64,000 nucleotides of DNA from Streptomyces sp. 11x1. GTDB taxonomy: Bacteria > Actinomycetota > Actinomycetes > Streptomycetales > Streptomycetaceae. The stretch is taken from the NCBI RefSeq assembly GCF_032598905.1, contig NZ_CP122458.1:7341001-7405000 (forward strand), given 5' to 3'. The position numbers were made by a program, and so were the translations under genes. How positions within the stretch are numbered: the first letter of the stretch is position 1; every line of letters begins with the position of its first letter. The notes under the pieces were generated by a model. That model was not told the DNA's origin, ran no database searches, and saw only the letters and a list, made by a program, of their open reading frames with translations. Positions 34,101 to 41,698 of the stretch are shown piece after piece.

Positions 34101-35620
34101 CGGTTGCCGGGGGTGCCGAACGGCACGTAGTCGCGCTGCGCCCAGCGGGACTCCGCGAGGACGTCCAGGGGCTGGTCGACGGTGGTGCCCCAGGTGTGGA
34201 TGCCGTGCGCGGTGGCCGGCACGACCAGCGCCCGCGAGTCCGGTGAGTACTTTTCCAGCCAATCGGCCGTCGCCTGCCAGTACTTGGGCAGTTCTCGGAA
34301 CGAACCGGGTTGAAGCACAGTCCCGTTGAGGTACGGCCACAGCAGCCCGGGCACGACGAGCACGGTGGCGATCAGCGGTGCGAACCGGCGCCCCCGCACC
34401 GGGCGGGCCCCGCGCGCCTGCGCGGCCACCCCCACCAGGTGCGCGAGCCCCAGCACCAGCGCCAGCGCCAGCCCGGTCTGGAACTTGTAGATGTTCCGGA
34501 ACGGCGCGAGGCCCCCGTTCAGCCAGTCCTGGACCACCCCGTGGAACGGCGCCCCGAAGGCGCCGCCGTACCCGGCGAGCGTGACCAGCGCGACCACCAG
34601 CACGGTCAGCACCAGCCACCGCCGCTCCGGCATGTCCCGCCGCGCGAGCCCGGCCAGACCCAGCCCGGCCGCCAGCGCCGACGACAGGATCACCAGCACG
34701 GAGGCGGCGACGGACCAGCCGGCCGGCAGCCAGGGCTCACCGAAGTTCAGATACGCCACCCAGTTCCCGGCGCCCCGCAGCGCCTCGGTGGCGGACATCG
34801 TGGCCGTCGTGGTCTGCGAACTCTCCACGTACGGAAGGAAGTTCTCCCCGTAGAAGCCGAGCAGCAGCAGCGGCACCACCCACCACGCGGTCGCCAGGAT
34901 CACCCCCGGCACCCACCAGGCGATGAGTCCGCGCTGTCTGGGCCCCGGTGTCCGGGTGAGCAGATACAGGCCGACGGGCAGCAGCGAGGCCAGGGTCGCC
35001 GAGGCGTTGACGCCGCCCATGAAGGGGATGACCAGCGCCGACCGCAGGGCCGCCACCCGTGCGCTGTACCGCTCGTCCGTCAGCGGCAGCAGCACCCACG
35101 GCAGGAAAGCCCCGGGCAGCGCGGCGGCCGAGGTCGATCCCACGACGGTGGTGAACACCGGCCACAGCGCATAGGCGGAGGCGGCGAGCAGCCGGGACGC
35201 GGAACTCCCCACCCCCAGCCGCTCGGCCAACCGCAGCGCACCCCAGAAGGCCACCGACACGATGAGCGACAACCACAGCCGCTCCGCCAGCCACACCGGC
35301 AGGCCGACCAGATCGGTGAGCCCGTAGTACGGCAGCATCGGCCACAGATAGCCGACGTACTGGTCCTGGATGCCGCCGAACCCGCCCCGGTCGTGCCACA
35401 ACTGGCCCAGGTCGGAGACGAACTGCCAGGGATCGGTGGTGACCCCGAGCTTGGTGTCGAAGGTCTGCCGCCCCGGCTGCGCCGCGACCAGCAGCACGAA
35501 CACCACGGCCCAGAACCCCAGCAGCCAGCGCCGTGACCGAGGTCCCCCGGGAGGGGGTCCCTCGGTCGTGCCCGGCGGCCGTACCGGCGCGGGAGGTGGA
35601 GCCTGGACCGTGCTCGTCAT
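31175..35620 (-). CDS. AftD-like GT-C glycosyltransferase with discoidin-type domains (DUF3367)
   Basis: 1,481 residues; ATG 35620 overlaps the upstream methyltransferase stop (ATGA); GTG 35629 would add three residues. Residues about 30-430 hold 11-12 membrane helices; the first outer loop has the GT-C features QTFDTKLGVTTDPWQFV and QDQYVGYLWPMLPYYGL. The extracellular middle (about 440-1230) includes two discoidin/CBM-like segments (NAFDGDRETAWAEG; NLTDGDLTTAWIAGDEP). Four to five helices follow (1240-1390) and a cytoplasmic Gly/Pro tail. Mycobacterial AftD transfers arabinofuranose from a polyprenyl donor to arabinan; in Streptomyces the acceptor and sugar are unknown. Confidence 0.83.
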   Translation of the reverse strand: MTSTVQAPPPAPVRPPGTTEGPPPGGPRSRRWLLGFWAVVFVLLVAAQPGRQTFDTKLGVTTDPWQFVSDLGQLWHDRGGFGGIQDQYVGYLWPMLPYYGLTDLVGLPVWLAERLWLSLIVSVAFWGALRLAERLGVGSSASRLLAASAYALWPVFTTVVGSTSAAALPGAFLPWVLLPLTDERYSARVAALRSALVIPFMGGVNASATLASLLPVGLYLLTRTPGPRQRGLIAWWVPGVILATAWWVVPLLLLGFYGENFLPYVESSQTTTATMSATEALRGAGNWVAYLNFGEPWLPAGWSVAASVLVILSSALAAGLGLAGLARRDMPERRWLVLTVLVVALVTLAGYGGAFGAPFHGVVQDWLNGGLAPFRNIYKFQTGLALALVLGLAHLVGVAAQARGARPVRGRRFAPLIATVLVVPGLLWPYLNGTVLQPGSFRELPKYWQATADWLEKYSPDSRALVVPATAHGIHTWGTTVDQPLDVLAESRWAQRDYVPFGTPGNRRAMDAVEQALLTGAEVPGLADYLSRAGLYYVVVRNDLDPDQIGAVPTTTVKRTLEQSGYERVTGLGPVMTGGRIAEGTPLQVEGLYARQRAVEIYRPAQEVPRPGQAGLKAIADTAVVSGGPESLLPLAADPELRDRATVLTGDNHPGLGTPAVQVVGDGLRRADTRFGLVNANTSYTYTANERNPSGSVQDAGEPPKQILPVSGLDHQTVAELRGAKAVTASTSGNWLFHLPQYDPVNAFDGDRETAWAEGAAGSANGQWLRIDFDGGQDIPETFEVTPLPQDGVRSAPTRIKVETERGSRSTNLQPDGSTQTVNARPGETRWLKITILDSAERHTGLVGAGFAEVDIPGVKVTRMLRLPTDAQDPEGTAASAEVVSLQRAADPTGLSPTGTEPGLHRTFATGTAGTYELKATAVPVPGDELDKLLYEVAPDQQTRMTATADSTASLGAGLSPRNLTDGDLTTAWIAGDEPTIHLSWKDKWPVGSLVLAPAGGLSARPTQVEISSPDGAVVAGVDENGWVRFDPINTDRLDITVTETAPMTVHNPVADDDLQLPVGLTEAYVPALDQYRTPQPAPTRDFELPCGEGPTVEVDGTLYETSARGTVRDLVERRPIDLTLCQNGRAGGGLELDAADRHTFESEDTGALAVTTVTLTRGTVTEPAASGRELGIRDWLGDRRTVTVGDGAASYLTTYENFNDGWKATLNGRELTPVRLDGWQQGWRVPGGAGGTVKLSYEPSVTYEAGLIGAGVGLAALVGLALWRRREPNPDAPQPTPPGPGLWLGTVALTLVGIVIAGFFALLVPLLALLAWKRHTLLVPIAFLALAGAGIVAAFGAGEPVAADTGAFGPMAQLLALIGLFAALVSVGADVATAPERPGSTREFERPPGAEAATEPLPQRRRVGRTLNGGPGGEGGGAGSESGGGGSVASPTISARGPGAPQGDPDTPTRRIPLTKPKSRATEPEDEGGTGRGEPG

Positions 35621-36360
35621 GGTGGACACCGCCGGAGGATGAGGAGGAGGTTCCAGGTGGCGAACTCACGCAGGCCCGGCGCCTTCACGACGGTCTCCGC
35701 GAGGAACGGCCAGTAGCGGGAGCGCGCCGACACGACCGTCACGTCGTCCCGGCCGCGCACCTGCCGCAGAGTGCGTCCGATGTGCACGGCGAAGAGGTTC
35801 TCGCCGAGGGTGTGCTTGGCGTCCTTACCCGTACGGCGCCGATAGCGGGCCCGCGCCCGCTCCGCCCCCAGGTAGTGCCAGGGCGCCCACTCGTGACCGC
35901 CCCATGGGGACAGCCAGTTCGTGAACGACACGTAGATCAGCCCGCCGGGCCGGGTGACCCGGACGAGCTCGCTGATGAAGGTCGGCGGATCGGCGACGTG
36001 CTCCAGCACGTTGGAGGTGAAGGTGACGTCCGCGACCCCGTCGGCCAGCGGCAGCAGATACCCGTCGGCGACGACGGCCCCGTCGGGCGGCTTCGTCCCC
36101 AACTCCCGCAGATCCGGTTCGAAGAGATACGCCTGCGCGCCGCGCCTTCGGAACTCCTCGGTGAAGTACCCGCTCCCACCGCCGACATCGACCACGGTGA
36201 GCCCGTCGACGGCCCTCCCGCCGTACGCCTCCACCTGATCGACGGCATCCCGGGCGAGCAGGGAGTAGCAGCACTCGGGATCGTCCTGCTCGCGCATGAA
36301 GGCCCGAAAGAGGGTGAGGGAGCGGCGTAGCGAGGGATCCTTGTGACCACCGGTACTCAA
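35617..36360 (-). CDS. class I SAM-dependent methyltransferase
   Basis: 247 residues from TTG 36360. The core VVDVGGGSGYFTEEF (about 57-71), YLFEPDLRELG, VTFTSNVLEHVADP and VRVTRPGGLIYVSFTNWLSPWGGHEW supports the call. The TTG is the only in-frame start before conserved sequence (STGGHKDPSLRRS), and no Shine-Dalgarno sequence is visible because an interspersed repeat abuts it. An alternative is ATG 36298, which would lose about 20 residues. It is coupled to the AftD-like gene. Confidence 0.8.
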   Translation of the reverse strand: MSTGGHKDPSLRRSLTLFRAFMREQDDPECCYSLLARDAVDQVEAYGGRAVDGLTVVDVGGGSGYFTEEFRRRGAQAYLFEPDLRELGTKPPDGAVVADGYLLPLADGVADVTFTSNVLEHVADPPTFISELVRVTRPGGLIYVSFTNWLSPWGGHEWAPWHYLGAERARARYRRRTGKDAKHTLGENLFAVHIGRTLRQVRGRDDVTVVSARSRYWPFLAETVVKAPGLREFATWNLLLILRRCPP

Positions 36361-36450
36361 GGGGCGCGGGGCTGTGACAGGTGCGGCTCCGCCGCGTGGG
36401 CGCGACCAGCCACGGACAACCCGCAGCCGCCGACGGCCGGTCGAGGCACC
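36361..36450. repeat. interspersed repeat (GGGGCGCGGGGCTGTGAC...) between operon genes
   Basis: About 90 bases containing GGGGCGCGGGGCTGTG, GCGGCTCCGCCGCGTGGGCG and CGCAGCCGCCGACGG, a combination I recognise as a common Streptomyces intergenic repeat. It occupies the gap between the GT4 stop and the methyltransferase start. Confidence 0.55.
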
Positions 36451-36461
36451 CCCTTTGGCGC

Positions 36462-37613
36462 TCAAGGAGACCAACCCCGCACCGCCTCCGCAGCCACGGC
36501 ACGAAACTGCCGCACCGTGCGATCCCACCGAAAGTGCGCGGCGCGCTCCCGCGCCGCCTTCCCCATCAGCACCCGCCGATCGGTCGACAGCGCCAACGCG
36601 CACCAGGCCGCCGCGAACGACGACTCCCCCCGGGCGAGCACCCCGGTCTCCCCGTCCACCACGGAGTCCCGCAGCCCGGGCACGTCGAAGGCGACCGAGG
36701 GGGTCTCCCGCACGGCGGCCTCCGTGACGACCAGCCCCCACCCCTCCACCGACGACGGATGCAGCAGCAGCCAGGCCGCGCACAGCAGCCGGTGCTTCTC
36801 CTCCTCGGTGACATGCCCGGCGAACTCGACACCGGCCCCGGCCATCGCCTCCAGCCGTGCCCGCTCGGGCCCGTCGCCGACGATCACGAGCCGTCCGCCC
36901 GTGACCGGCCGCACCCGTTCCCACAGCCGCAGCAGCAGGTCGATCCGCTTGTACTCGACCAGCCTGCCCACCGCCACGAACAGCGGTTCGGGCGAGCGGT
37001 CGGCACGCGGCCCGGGTTCCTCGACGCCGTTGTGCACGACCCGTATCCGCTCCCGCTCCACCCCGATCGAGCGGAGCGCGGTGGCCGTGGACGAGGAGAC
37101 GGCGACCAGCAGGTTCCGGCGTTGCGCGGCCGTCAGCGACCAGTGTTCGAGTCTTCGGCCGAGCCGGGCGGCGGGCGCCAGCGGGCCGCCGAACCGCTGC
37201 TTCCACAGATCCGTGTGCACATGGTTGACCAGGCACATCGTGGGGCCTTGGTGCCAGAGCGGCGCGAGGTAGGGCATGCCGTTGCAGACCTCGACGAGGA
37301 GGTCGCAGTCGCCGACCTGACGGGCGAAGGTCGACTTGGCGCGCAGATGGTGGCTCAGGTCACCGCCGGCGGAGACGACCCGGTAGTCGCGGTAGGCCGC
37401 GGGGCCGCCGCACAACAGGGTGACCTGGTGGCCGAGTCGGGTCAGTCCGTCGGCGAGCCGGTCGACGAGGAGCTCGGAGCCCCCCGCCGCTGGATTACCG
37501 AGGTCACGGCGGGCGAGAAAGACGATCCGGCGCGGCTGTGGGGAGCCTGCCGAACGGTGCTGGTCCAGGCGCGGAAACACCTCGACCAGCGAGAACGGCA
37601 CGTGCTGGGGCAT
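36462..37613 (-). CDS. GT4-family glycosyltransferase
   Basis: 383 residues from ATG 37613 with GGAG five bases upstream. The N-terminal Rossmann half has GNPAAGGSELLVDRLADGL; the C-terminal donor-binding half has LLVAVSSSTATALRSIGV, VGRLVEYKRIDLLLRLW, VIVGDGPERARLEAMA, and the E-x7-E type motif in HPSSVEGWGLVVTEAAVRETP. It transfers a nucleotide-activated sugar with retention. As first gene of the block it probably starts the lipid-linked glycan elongated by the AftD-like enzyme. Confidence 0.87.
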   Translation of the reverse strand: MPQHVPFSLVEVFPRLDQHRSAGSPQPRRIVFLARRDLGNPAAGGSELLVDRLADGLTRLGHQVTLLCGGPAAYRDYRVVSAGGDLSHHLRAKSTFARQVGDCDLLVEVCNGMPYLAPLWHQGPTMCLVNHVHTDLWKQRFGGPLAPAARLGRRLEHWSLTAAQRRNLLVAVSSSTATALRSIGVERERIRVVHNGVEEPGPRADRSPEPLFVAVGRLVEYKRIDLLLRLWERVRPVTGGRLVIVGDGPERARLEAMAGAGVEFAGHVTEEEKHRLLCAAWLLLHPSSVEGWGLVVTEAAVRETPSVAFDVPGLRDSVVDGETGVLARGESSFAAAWCALALSTDRRVLMGKAARERAAHFRWDRTVRQFRAVAAEAVRGWSP

Positions 37614-37905
37614 GGGTGCTCCAACTCGTCTCGGGGTGCGGAACTCAGCGGGGAGAAGGACGTTCGCTGTGGGGGATGTTCCGGTGGGCGGGGGGCCGGA
37701 TGGGTCGGGCGGGTCGGGCGGGTCTCTTGTCCGGTGGAGATGGCGGACGTCGCTCGTACGCGGGGCGGGGCTTGTAGGCGAGATGTTGCTTGTATGCGGG
37801 ATGTGGGTGGGCTGTGCTCGGGTGGGTGGACAGTTTTCGCCCAGCGGTACGAAGCTGCTACTCACCGGCGTGACAATTTCCGGGGTTTATTGAACTGACG
37901 CCCTG
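37614..37905. other. non-coding interval upstream of the GT4 operon
   Basis: The 292 bases contain tandem GGTCGGGCG units near 37698-37715 and several GCGGGATG/TGGGTGGG runs. I see no convincing gene. The promoter of the minus-strand operon should lie here but I cannot place it with confidence. Confidence 0.4.
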
Positions 37906-38883
37906 TCATATCGTGATCGGATCCTGGGACGACTCGGGCGTATCAGGGCGCCGCCTGCCGCGTACGACCAGAACGGCACCCGTCGCGGCGAGGACGAAAC
38001 CGAGCACAGCGGCACCGATCGGCACCGTCCGCCCGACCAGTCGCAGCAGTCCGCTGTCCTTCTCCGCCTGCTCCACCGCGAACTTCTGCGTCGCCGGGGT
38101 GAACGCGAGCTTCCGGCTGTCGAGCAGCACCGCCGCGTCCTCGTCGCCGCCGGGTGCCCGCAGGGTCCGGCGCGGCCCGGTCTGCGCGTAGAGCACACGG
38201 CCCGTGCTCTGGTCGACGACGAGTTCGAGACCGTGGTTGGCGTACCACTCCTCGGCGAGCACCTGCGGCCGGCTCGGTTCGTCGACGAGGGCGCCGGGGA
38301 CGAGGCGGGTGCCGGTCCGGGTGGCCGGAACCTTCGCGGTGAAGCGCAGCCCCTCGTAGCCCTGGATCTTCTTCCGGCCCTCGTAGTGGAGCGTCACCGT
38401 CGCGCCGAGCGTGTTGTCCCACCAGCGGTAGGAGCGCTCCTGCACGTCGAAGGGGAACTTCAGGTACGCCTCGCCCTCGATGTACGGCTTCTCGTCGCAG
38501 CAGTGCACCGGCCGGTTGGTCTTCCGGTCGCTGACCCAGCGGTGCGGGGTGAAGTCCAGCGCGTCGTGCGGGTCGGCCGCCGGCAGCGACTGGTCGGTGT
38601 CGACCGAGGTGATCACGTCCCACACCGCGGCCCCGCTGCGCTCACTTTCGGCCACATCGCCGCGTACCCGCTGGGTCACGGTGATCTTCTGGTCCGGCAC
38701 GGTCTTCACCCGCTCCACGTCGAAGACGCTGCCCGTGCCGGTGTAGACGGCGGTCGTGTCGATGTCGATCGGATTCACGGCGGCCCGTGGCTGCACGTAC
38801 CACGCGAGCAGCGGCGCGAGCACCAGCAGGAAGGTGCCGAGGCCCAGCAGGGCCAGGGACAACGGTGAGGCTGTACGGCGCAT
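37906..38883 (-). CDS. DUF3068 (PorA-family-like) envelope protein
   Basis: 325 residues; ATG 38883 with TGGAG seven bases upstream. An N-terminal membrane helix (LALLGLGTFLLVLAPLLAWY) is followed by a large extracellular part with the family signature DIDTTAVYTGTG, AADPHDALDFTPHRWVSD, PFDVQERSYRWWDNTLGATV and a C-terminal helix (VPIGAAVLGFVLAATGAVLVV). Adjacent cysteines HCCDE are conserved in many members. DUF3068 proteins are surface or channel-related in mycolic-acid actinobacteria. Here it lies just upstream of and co-oriented with the glycan operon, after a 292-base gap. Confidence 0.85.
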   Translation of the reverse strand: MRRTASPLSLALLGLGTFLLVLAPLLAWYVQPRAAVNPIDIDTTAVYTGTGSVFDVERVKTVPDQKITVTQRVRGDVAESERSGAAVWDVITSVDTDQSLPAADPHDALDFTPHRWVSDRKTNRPVHCCDEKPYIEGEAYLKFPFDVQERSYRWWDNTLGATVTLHYEGRKKIQGYEGLRFTAKVPATRTGTRLVPGALVDEPSRPQVLAEEWYANHGLELVVDQSTGRVLYAQTGPRRTLRAPGGDEDAAVLLDSRKLAFTPATQKFAVEQAEKDSGLLRLVGRTVPIGAAVLGFVLAATGAVLVVRGRRRPDTPESSQDPITI

Positions 38884-39034
38884 CCGGGCACTCCAGTTGG
38901 CGTTGGGAGGTGCGGCTCGGGCAGGCGCGGGGCGGAGGCCACGCCCGGGGAACGTGCGCGTGCGGAGAGGGCGGAGCAGGGGGCGGGGCAGGGGCTGCGC
39001 ATCGTGCTACCGACGGGTTGCGTATGGGCCGGGA

Positions 39035-39080
39035 ACCGTAGGCGGAGTCTTGACGCAGTGTCAATGCATTGCTGACACTG
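39035..39080 (-). promoter_or_regulatory. candidate promoter and operator for the DUF3068 gene
   Basis: On the minus strand TTGACA (39064-39059) is spaced 18 bases from TACGGT (39040-39035). The -35 box lies in a palindrome, CAGTGTCA (39056-39063) and TGACACTG (39073-39080) with a nine-base spacer containing AATGCATT. This fits a repressor-controlled promoter about 155 bases upstream of the gene start. The rest of 38884-39200 holds no gene. Confidence 0.6.
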
Positions 39081-39200
39081 GGCCGGAGCCGACGGCCTGG
39101 ACGGGGTGTCGGCCGGGGGACCGCCCGTCGGTCCCGTCGACGTGCGCGTGCGGGGTGCCCTGGGTGGGGACGACCTGTCGACCGAGAGGCTCACCCTGCG

Positions 39201-39353
39201 ATGTCCAGACTGCTCGCCGCCGTGCTGACCATGGCGGCCGCCGCCGCTCTCGCCGTGGGGGCCGCGCTCGGTGTCGTCGCGCTGCTCGACGCGACGCCGG
39301 ACCAGCCGAACACGCCGCTCATCACCTACGAGAACGCCGGTCGGGAGCGCTGA
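39201..39353 (+). CDS. DUF2613-like small membrane protein
   Basis: 50 residues from ATG 39201: a Met-Ser-Arg start, one Ala/Val-rich membrane helix (LLAAVLTMAAAAALAVGAALGVVALL) and a short polar tail with DQPNTPLITYEN. The build matches the small DUF2613 family of actinobacteria. A weak GAGAGG lies about 13 bases upstream. It ends three bases before the PucR-type regulator, suggesting cotranscription. Function unknown. Confidence 0.7.
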   Translation: MSRLLAAVLTMAAAAALAVGAALGVVALLDATPDQPNTPLITYENAGRER

Positions 39354-39356
39354 GGG

Positions 39357-40598
39357 GTGACCGGAACCCCGGGAACCGTCACAGTCCGCTCCGCCTGGCA
39401 CGACGTACCGCGGCTCCAGGTGCGCGAGTTCGCCGCGATCGCCATGGCCGAGGCGCCCGCCCTCGCCGAGGAGATCCTGGGCGAGATCCGCCGCGAGTAC
39501 CCGCACCTGCCCGTCGTCCTCGACGACTCCGGCGAACCGATGGCCCTCATCGGCATCCGCCGCGCGATCGAGGTCTTCGTGCAGCACCTGGAGACCGCCG
39601 AGGGCCGCCCGCGCGTCCCTCCCGGTGTCTTCCAGGAGTTCGGGCGCGGCGAGGGCCTCAACGGCCGCAGCCTCGACTCGCTCCAGGCGATCTACCGCCT
39701 CGGCGTACGCCTCGCCTGGCGCCGCTTCGCGGAGATCGGCCAGCGCGTACAGATCCCGCCGCCCGCGATGTACGAGCTCGTCGACGCCGGGTACGAGTAT
39801 CTGGACGGTCTGGTGGACCAGTCGGTGCGCGGTTACGCGGAGGCGGCGGCCCGGCAGGCGGGCGAGCGGCTGCGACTGCAACGCCGGTTGATGGAGTTGC
39901 TGCTCGCCGAGCACCATCGGGGCGACCCGGCCGACGCGCTCGCCGAACGCGCGGCCCGGATCGGCTGGACCCTCCCGGAGAAGGTCGCGGTCGGCGTCCT
40001 GTTACGCCCGGCCCGCGAGGCCATGGCGCCCGCCGTCGGCCAGAGCGTCCTGCTCGACATGGAGTACGAGCAGCCCCGTATGGTCGTCCCCGAACCGGAC
40101 GCGGCCGGCCGCCCCGAGCTGCTGCACCGCGCGCTGACCGGCTGGTCCGGCGCGATCGGCCCGCCGGTGCCGCTGGCCGACGCCGCGAAGTCGCTGCGCT
40201 GGGCGGAGGCGGCGGTGCGGTTGATGGAACGCCGACTGCTGCCCGGCGGGGAGGTGCTGCACTGCACCGAGCACACCGAGGCCCTCGTCCTCCTCCAGCC
40301 CGAGGAGCTGATCGACGACCTTGCGCTGCGATGCCTGGCGCCGCTGGCGCACTGCGGTCCCACGCACGGCCGCCGGCTTGCGGAGACGTTGCTGGCGTGG
40401 CTGGAGACCCGGGGCGGAGCGCCGGAGATTGCGACACGACTGGGTGTGCATCCGCAAACCGTGCGGTATCGCCTTCGCCAGATACGTGAGCTCTGGGGTG
40501 ACGAGATCGATGATCCCGATCGCCGCTTCGAGTTGGAGCTGGTGCTTCGGGCGCAGCGGTTGCGGGGGGAGCTGGGGGATCCGCGCGGGCGGAGGTGA
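39357..40598 (+). CDS. PucR-type transcriptional regulator (C-terminal HTH)
   Basis: 413 residues from GTG 39357, with GAGGG partly overlapping the small protein's stop region. The first 160 residues form a helical domain found in Streptomyces PucR-like regulators (RREYPHLPVVLDD, NGRSLDSLQAIYRLGVRLAWRRFAEIG). The C-terminus carries the PucR helix-turn-helix (AEIATRLGVHPQTVRYRLRQIRELWG-like, about 362-388; here GAPEIATRLGVHPQTVRYRL). No sensory PAS or GAF domain is recognised. Targets are unknown; the DUF2613 gene is the obvious neighbour. Confidence 0.85.
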   Translation: MTGTPGTVTVRSAWHDVPRLQVREFAAIAMAEAPALAEEILGEIRREYPHLPVVLDDSGEPMALIGIRRAIEVFVQHLETAEGRPRVPPGVFQEFGRGEGLNGRSLDSLQAIYRLGVRLAWRRFAEIGQRVQIPPPAMYELVDAGYEYLDGLVDQSVRGYAEAAARQAGERLRLQRRLMELLLAEHHRGDPADALAERAARIGWTLPEKVAVGVLLRPAREAMAPAVGQSVLLDMEYEQPRMVVPEPDAAGRPELLHRALTGWSGAIGPPVPLADAAKSLRWAEAAVRLMERRLLPGGEVLHCTEHTEALVLLQPEELIDDLALRCLAPLAHCGPTHGRRLAETLLAWLETRGGAPEIATRLGVHPQTVRYRLRQIRELWGDEIDDPDRRFELELVLRAQRLRGELGDPRGRR

Positions 40599-40632
40599 CC
40601 GGGGGCGCCTGACAGCTCGGGGGTGCGGGTTC

Positions 40633-40768
40633 GGTGGGCGGGCGCGGCTCCGGTGGGGCTTCTCGCGCAGTTCCCCGCGCCCCTGAAAAGCAGGGGCTGC
40701 GCCCATGCTTTTCTGTCTTTCAGGGGCGGGGGGAACTGCGCGAGCAGCCCCCACGCGCCCGCACCCGA
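40633..40768. repeat. long imperfect palindrome, Streptomyces interspersed repeat
   Basis: Arms CTCGCGCAGTTCCCC... (40662-40688) and the reverse complement ending at 40744 pair over about 27 bases with one or two mismatches, around a 30-base centre that has its own AGCAGGGGC/GCCC pairing. Flanking GTGGGGCT and AGCCCCCAC extend it. It is a strong hairpin after the PucR gene and probably terminates transcription. The remainder of 40599-40924 holds the IclR promoter. Confidence 0.8.
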
Positions 40769-40866
40769 CAACGCACCCCCCGGCCCCTCCCCCCTCGCTC
40801 GATCGTTCGTGGTTATTGCCCGGTCAACGCACTATGACTAGCCTGTGTTCGTCATGCCGATCGACC

Positions 40867-40881
40867 GTTGAAATTTCGAAC
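40867..40881. promoter_or_regulatory. candidate IclR operator
   Basis: GTTGAAATTTCGAAC is a 15-base palindrome with one mismatched pair, 44 bases upstream of the IclR gene. AT-rich palindromes of this size upstream of an iclR gene commonly mark autoregulation. Confidence 0.55.
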
Positions 40882-40924
40882 ACCGCCGCAGACGTAACCG
40901 ACTGACAGAGGAAGGGGGCCGGCC

Positions 40925-41698
40925 GTGGGACGCCTCGTACCTGCCGTGACCCGGGCGCTCGACATATTGGAGCTCTTCCTGGACGGGGACGGCACACTGT
41001 CCGCCCCCGACATCGTGCGCAGACTTCAACTGCCCCGCACCACCGTGCACGAGCTGGTCACCACGCTCGCCGCCCGCGGCTACATCGTCCAGGTGCAGGG
41101 CCAGCCCGGCCGCTACCGCCTCGGCGTCCGCCCGTACCAGCTCGGCAGCCGCTACGCCGAGCAGCTGGACCTCGCCGCCGAGGGCCAGCAGGTGGCCCGG
41201 TCCGTCGCCGAGACCTGCGACGAGACGGTGCACGTGGCGATCCTGGAGTACACCGACGTCATCTACATCGCCAAGGTCGACTCCACGCACGCCGTCCGCA
41301 TGGTCTCCGCCGCGGGCCGCCGCCTCCCGGCGCACTGCACCTCCGTCGGCAAGATGCTTCTCGCCTCCCTTCCCGAGGTCGAGCTGTCCGCCCGGATCCC
41401 GGACGACGCCGACCTGGTCGCCATGACCCCCAACAGCATCACCGACCCGGCCGCTCTGCGCGAGGCCCTGGCCCGGATCCGTGAGCGGGGTCTCGCCGTG
41501 GAGAACCGCGAGTCCAACCCGGACGTCTCCTGTGTCGCCGCGCCGGTGCGCGACCGCGCCGGCAAGGTCGTCGCCGCGCTCTCCATCTCCGTCCCCATGA
41601 TCCGCTGGAGCGAGGAGCGCCGGATCGAGCTGGAGCAGCTCGCCGCCAAGGGTGCCGCGGAACTGTCCGAGCGCCTCGGCCACCGGAGCGTGGCATGA
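40925..41698 (+). CDS. IclR-family transcriptional regulator
   Basis: 257 residues from GTG 40925, with AGGAAGGGGGCC upstream. N-terminal winged helix (VTRALDILELFLDG, LSAPDIVRRLQLPRTTVHELVTTLAARGYIV) and a C-terminal effector domain (ETVHVAILEYTDVIYIAKVDS, LPAHCTSVGKMLLASL, SCVAAPVRDRAGKVVAALSISVP). The start of the SMP-30 gene overlaps its stop (ATGA), so it very likely controls that gene and senses a sugar-acid or lactone metabolite. Confidence 0.92.
   Translation: MGRLVPAVTRALDILELFLDGDGTLSAPDIVRRLQLPRTTVHELVTTLAARGYIVQVQGQPGRYRLGVRPYQLGSRYAEQLDLAAEGQQVARSVAETCDETVHVAILEYTDVIYIAKVDSTHAVRMVSAAGRRLPAHCTSVGKMLLASLPEVELSARIPDDADLVAMTPNSITDPAALREALARIRERGLAVENRESNPDVSCVAAPVRDRAGKVVAALSISVPMIRWSEERRIELEQLAAKGAAELSERLGHRSVA

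Noticed and set aside
37614..37865. 84-residue N-terminal extension of the GT4 glycosyltransferase
   Set aside because: The segment is Pro/Thr/Ser-rich without homology and lies before a good ribosome site at ATG 37613.
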